Source: Verrucosispora sp. NA02020
Lineage (GTDB): Bacteria > Actinomycetota > Actinomycetes > Mycobacteriales > Micromonosporaceae
DNA length: 64,000 bases
Reading direction: 5' to 3'
Assembly: GCF_013364215.1 (NCBI RefSeq)
Contig: NZ_CP054923.1
Span: forward strand, 1,116,001 to 1,180,000
Shown here piece after piece: positions 63,565 through 64,000 of the stretch. Below the pieces are notes generated by a model that saw only the letters and a list, made by a program, of their open reading frames with translations, made no database searches and was not told the DNA's origin. How positions within the stretch are numbered: the first letter of the stretch is position 1; every line of letters begins with the position of its first letter. A program made the position numbers and the translations under genes.

Positions 63565-64000
63565 TCATGCCCGCGCCACGACCAGTGCCTCCGGCGTTCG
63601 TCGGAGGCCGCGGGAGCGTTTTTGCATGAGGGTCATGCCAGCGGCGATATGGCGGAGGCGGTTGCCGTTGTGGAGGTCGCCGCGCTGCAGGGACTCTGCC
63701 GCAAGAATCAGTGCCACGATTCGTGTCGTTGTGGCGGCTTCCGGCGCTATTTGCTTTGTGCGTAGGAACGTCGGACGAGCCGTCTGGAGCAAGTGTCTGG
63801 CGATCCGGTATGTCCAAGCAGGAAGCGCGGTGTTACCTTCGATCGCCTTAGCAGCCACGGAAGCCGCGGGGGCTAACCAGTCAAGCGGAATGTTGAGCTC
63901 ATCAGCTGCGGCGACTCCGGAGGCGGCCAGCAGTGCATGAGCGAATGCCGTCGGCGGATCCACGCTGTTGTCCCTGGCGTTTCTGACGGTGCGGTCGACA
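63565..64000 (-). CDS. Hypothetical protein, 5' end outside window
   Basis: The minus-strand frame is open from the window edge (V-D-R-T-V-R-N-A-R-D-N-S-V before the GTG at 63963) to the stop at 63565, 144 codons in view. It is an Ala-rich helical protein (A-F-A-H-A-L-L-A-A-S-G-V-A-A-A, then I-V-A-L-I-L-A-A-E-S-L). No family is recognised. Whether translation starts at 63963 or further upstream cannot be decided. It lies next to the pentamer array and could be its replication or control protein. Confidence 0.45.
   Translation of the reverse strand, partial: VDRTVRNARDNSVDPPTAFAHALLAASGVAAADELNIPLDWLAPAASVAAKAIEGNTALPAWTYRIARHLLQTARPTFLRTKQIAPEAATTTRIVALILAAESLQRGDLHNGNRLRHIAAGMTLMQKRSRGLRRTPEALVVARA

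Overview
The window is high-GC actinomycete DNA, most likely from a Micromonospora-type member of the Micromonosporaceae. The support is the codon bias, a conservon-type signalling operon, an SCO7613-like giant membrane protein and a palindrome type I associate with that family. Species-level identity is inference. No tRNA, rRNA or CRISPR array was found. Region 1 (1-10.5 kb) is ordinary chromosome: the end of a DUF255 thioredoxin-domain protein, purK, purE, the giant zinc-ribbon membrane protein, a UDP-glucose dehydrogenase and an acyl-CoA dehydrogenase whose last codons were replaced by an insertion sequence. Region 2 (10.5-58.2 kb) is accessory DNA shaped by three identical 1254-bp IS3-family elements: copy 1 at 10478-11731 (minus), copy 2 at 39252-40505 (plus) and copy 3 at 56486-57739 (plus). 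The two halves of one XRE-type regulator gene lie beside copies 1 and 2, 28 kb apart and on opposite strands. The halves rejoin exactly in frame across a 3-bp ACA target duplication, so the 27.5 kb between copies 1 and 2 is inverted relative to the state in which that IS inserted. Undoing the inversion puts the conservon/ABC-transporter/methyltransferase operon (12.8-22.7 kb) next to the regulator and the FxLD lanthipeptide operon (42.6-50.4 kb). Both operons carry the same roughly 40-bp motif 130-140 nt before their first start codon. This suggests one biosynthetic and signalling locus of regulator, kinase/roadblock/GTPase, transporter, PIMT-like methyltransferase, FxLD precursor, dehydratase, LanC-like cyclase and SpaB_C-like protein, split by the inversion. 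Between 23 and 37 kb lie small accessory genes (CPBP protease with a frameshift, TraB-like protein, CoiA-like nuclease, deoxyribosyltransferase-like protein), remnants of a metalloprotease and an integrase, and an integrative-element module (integrase, excisionase, XF1762-like protein, two DNA methyltransferases, one frameshifted). At 37.1-39.3 kb a two-gene unit encodes a small membrane protein and an NLR-like STAND ATPase. Both carry the same RHIM-like V-x-G-x-V-x-Q motif, at the C-terminus of the first and the N-terminus of the second. This is the layout of bacterial amyloid-signalling immunity pairs. The ATPase gene is broken by IS copy 2 and a probable 3' part lies after copy 3. Between 50.5 and 56.5 kb are DUF1990 and DUF4240 proteins, an EACC1-like small-protein pair, a tyrosine recombinase with a 715-bp tandem duplication of its 3' end, and an IS5-family element inserted in a TPR gene remnant. 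Region 3 (58.2-64 kb) holds a NADAR-domain protein whose 3' end collides with a convergent methyltransferase, a second methyltransferase-fold protein, a transposase scrap, a MafI-like protein, a membrane protein and a striking array of 14 TGTCA/TGACA pentamers (63049-63474) that may be an origin or operator array. The coding end at 63565-64000 runs off the window.
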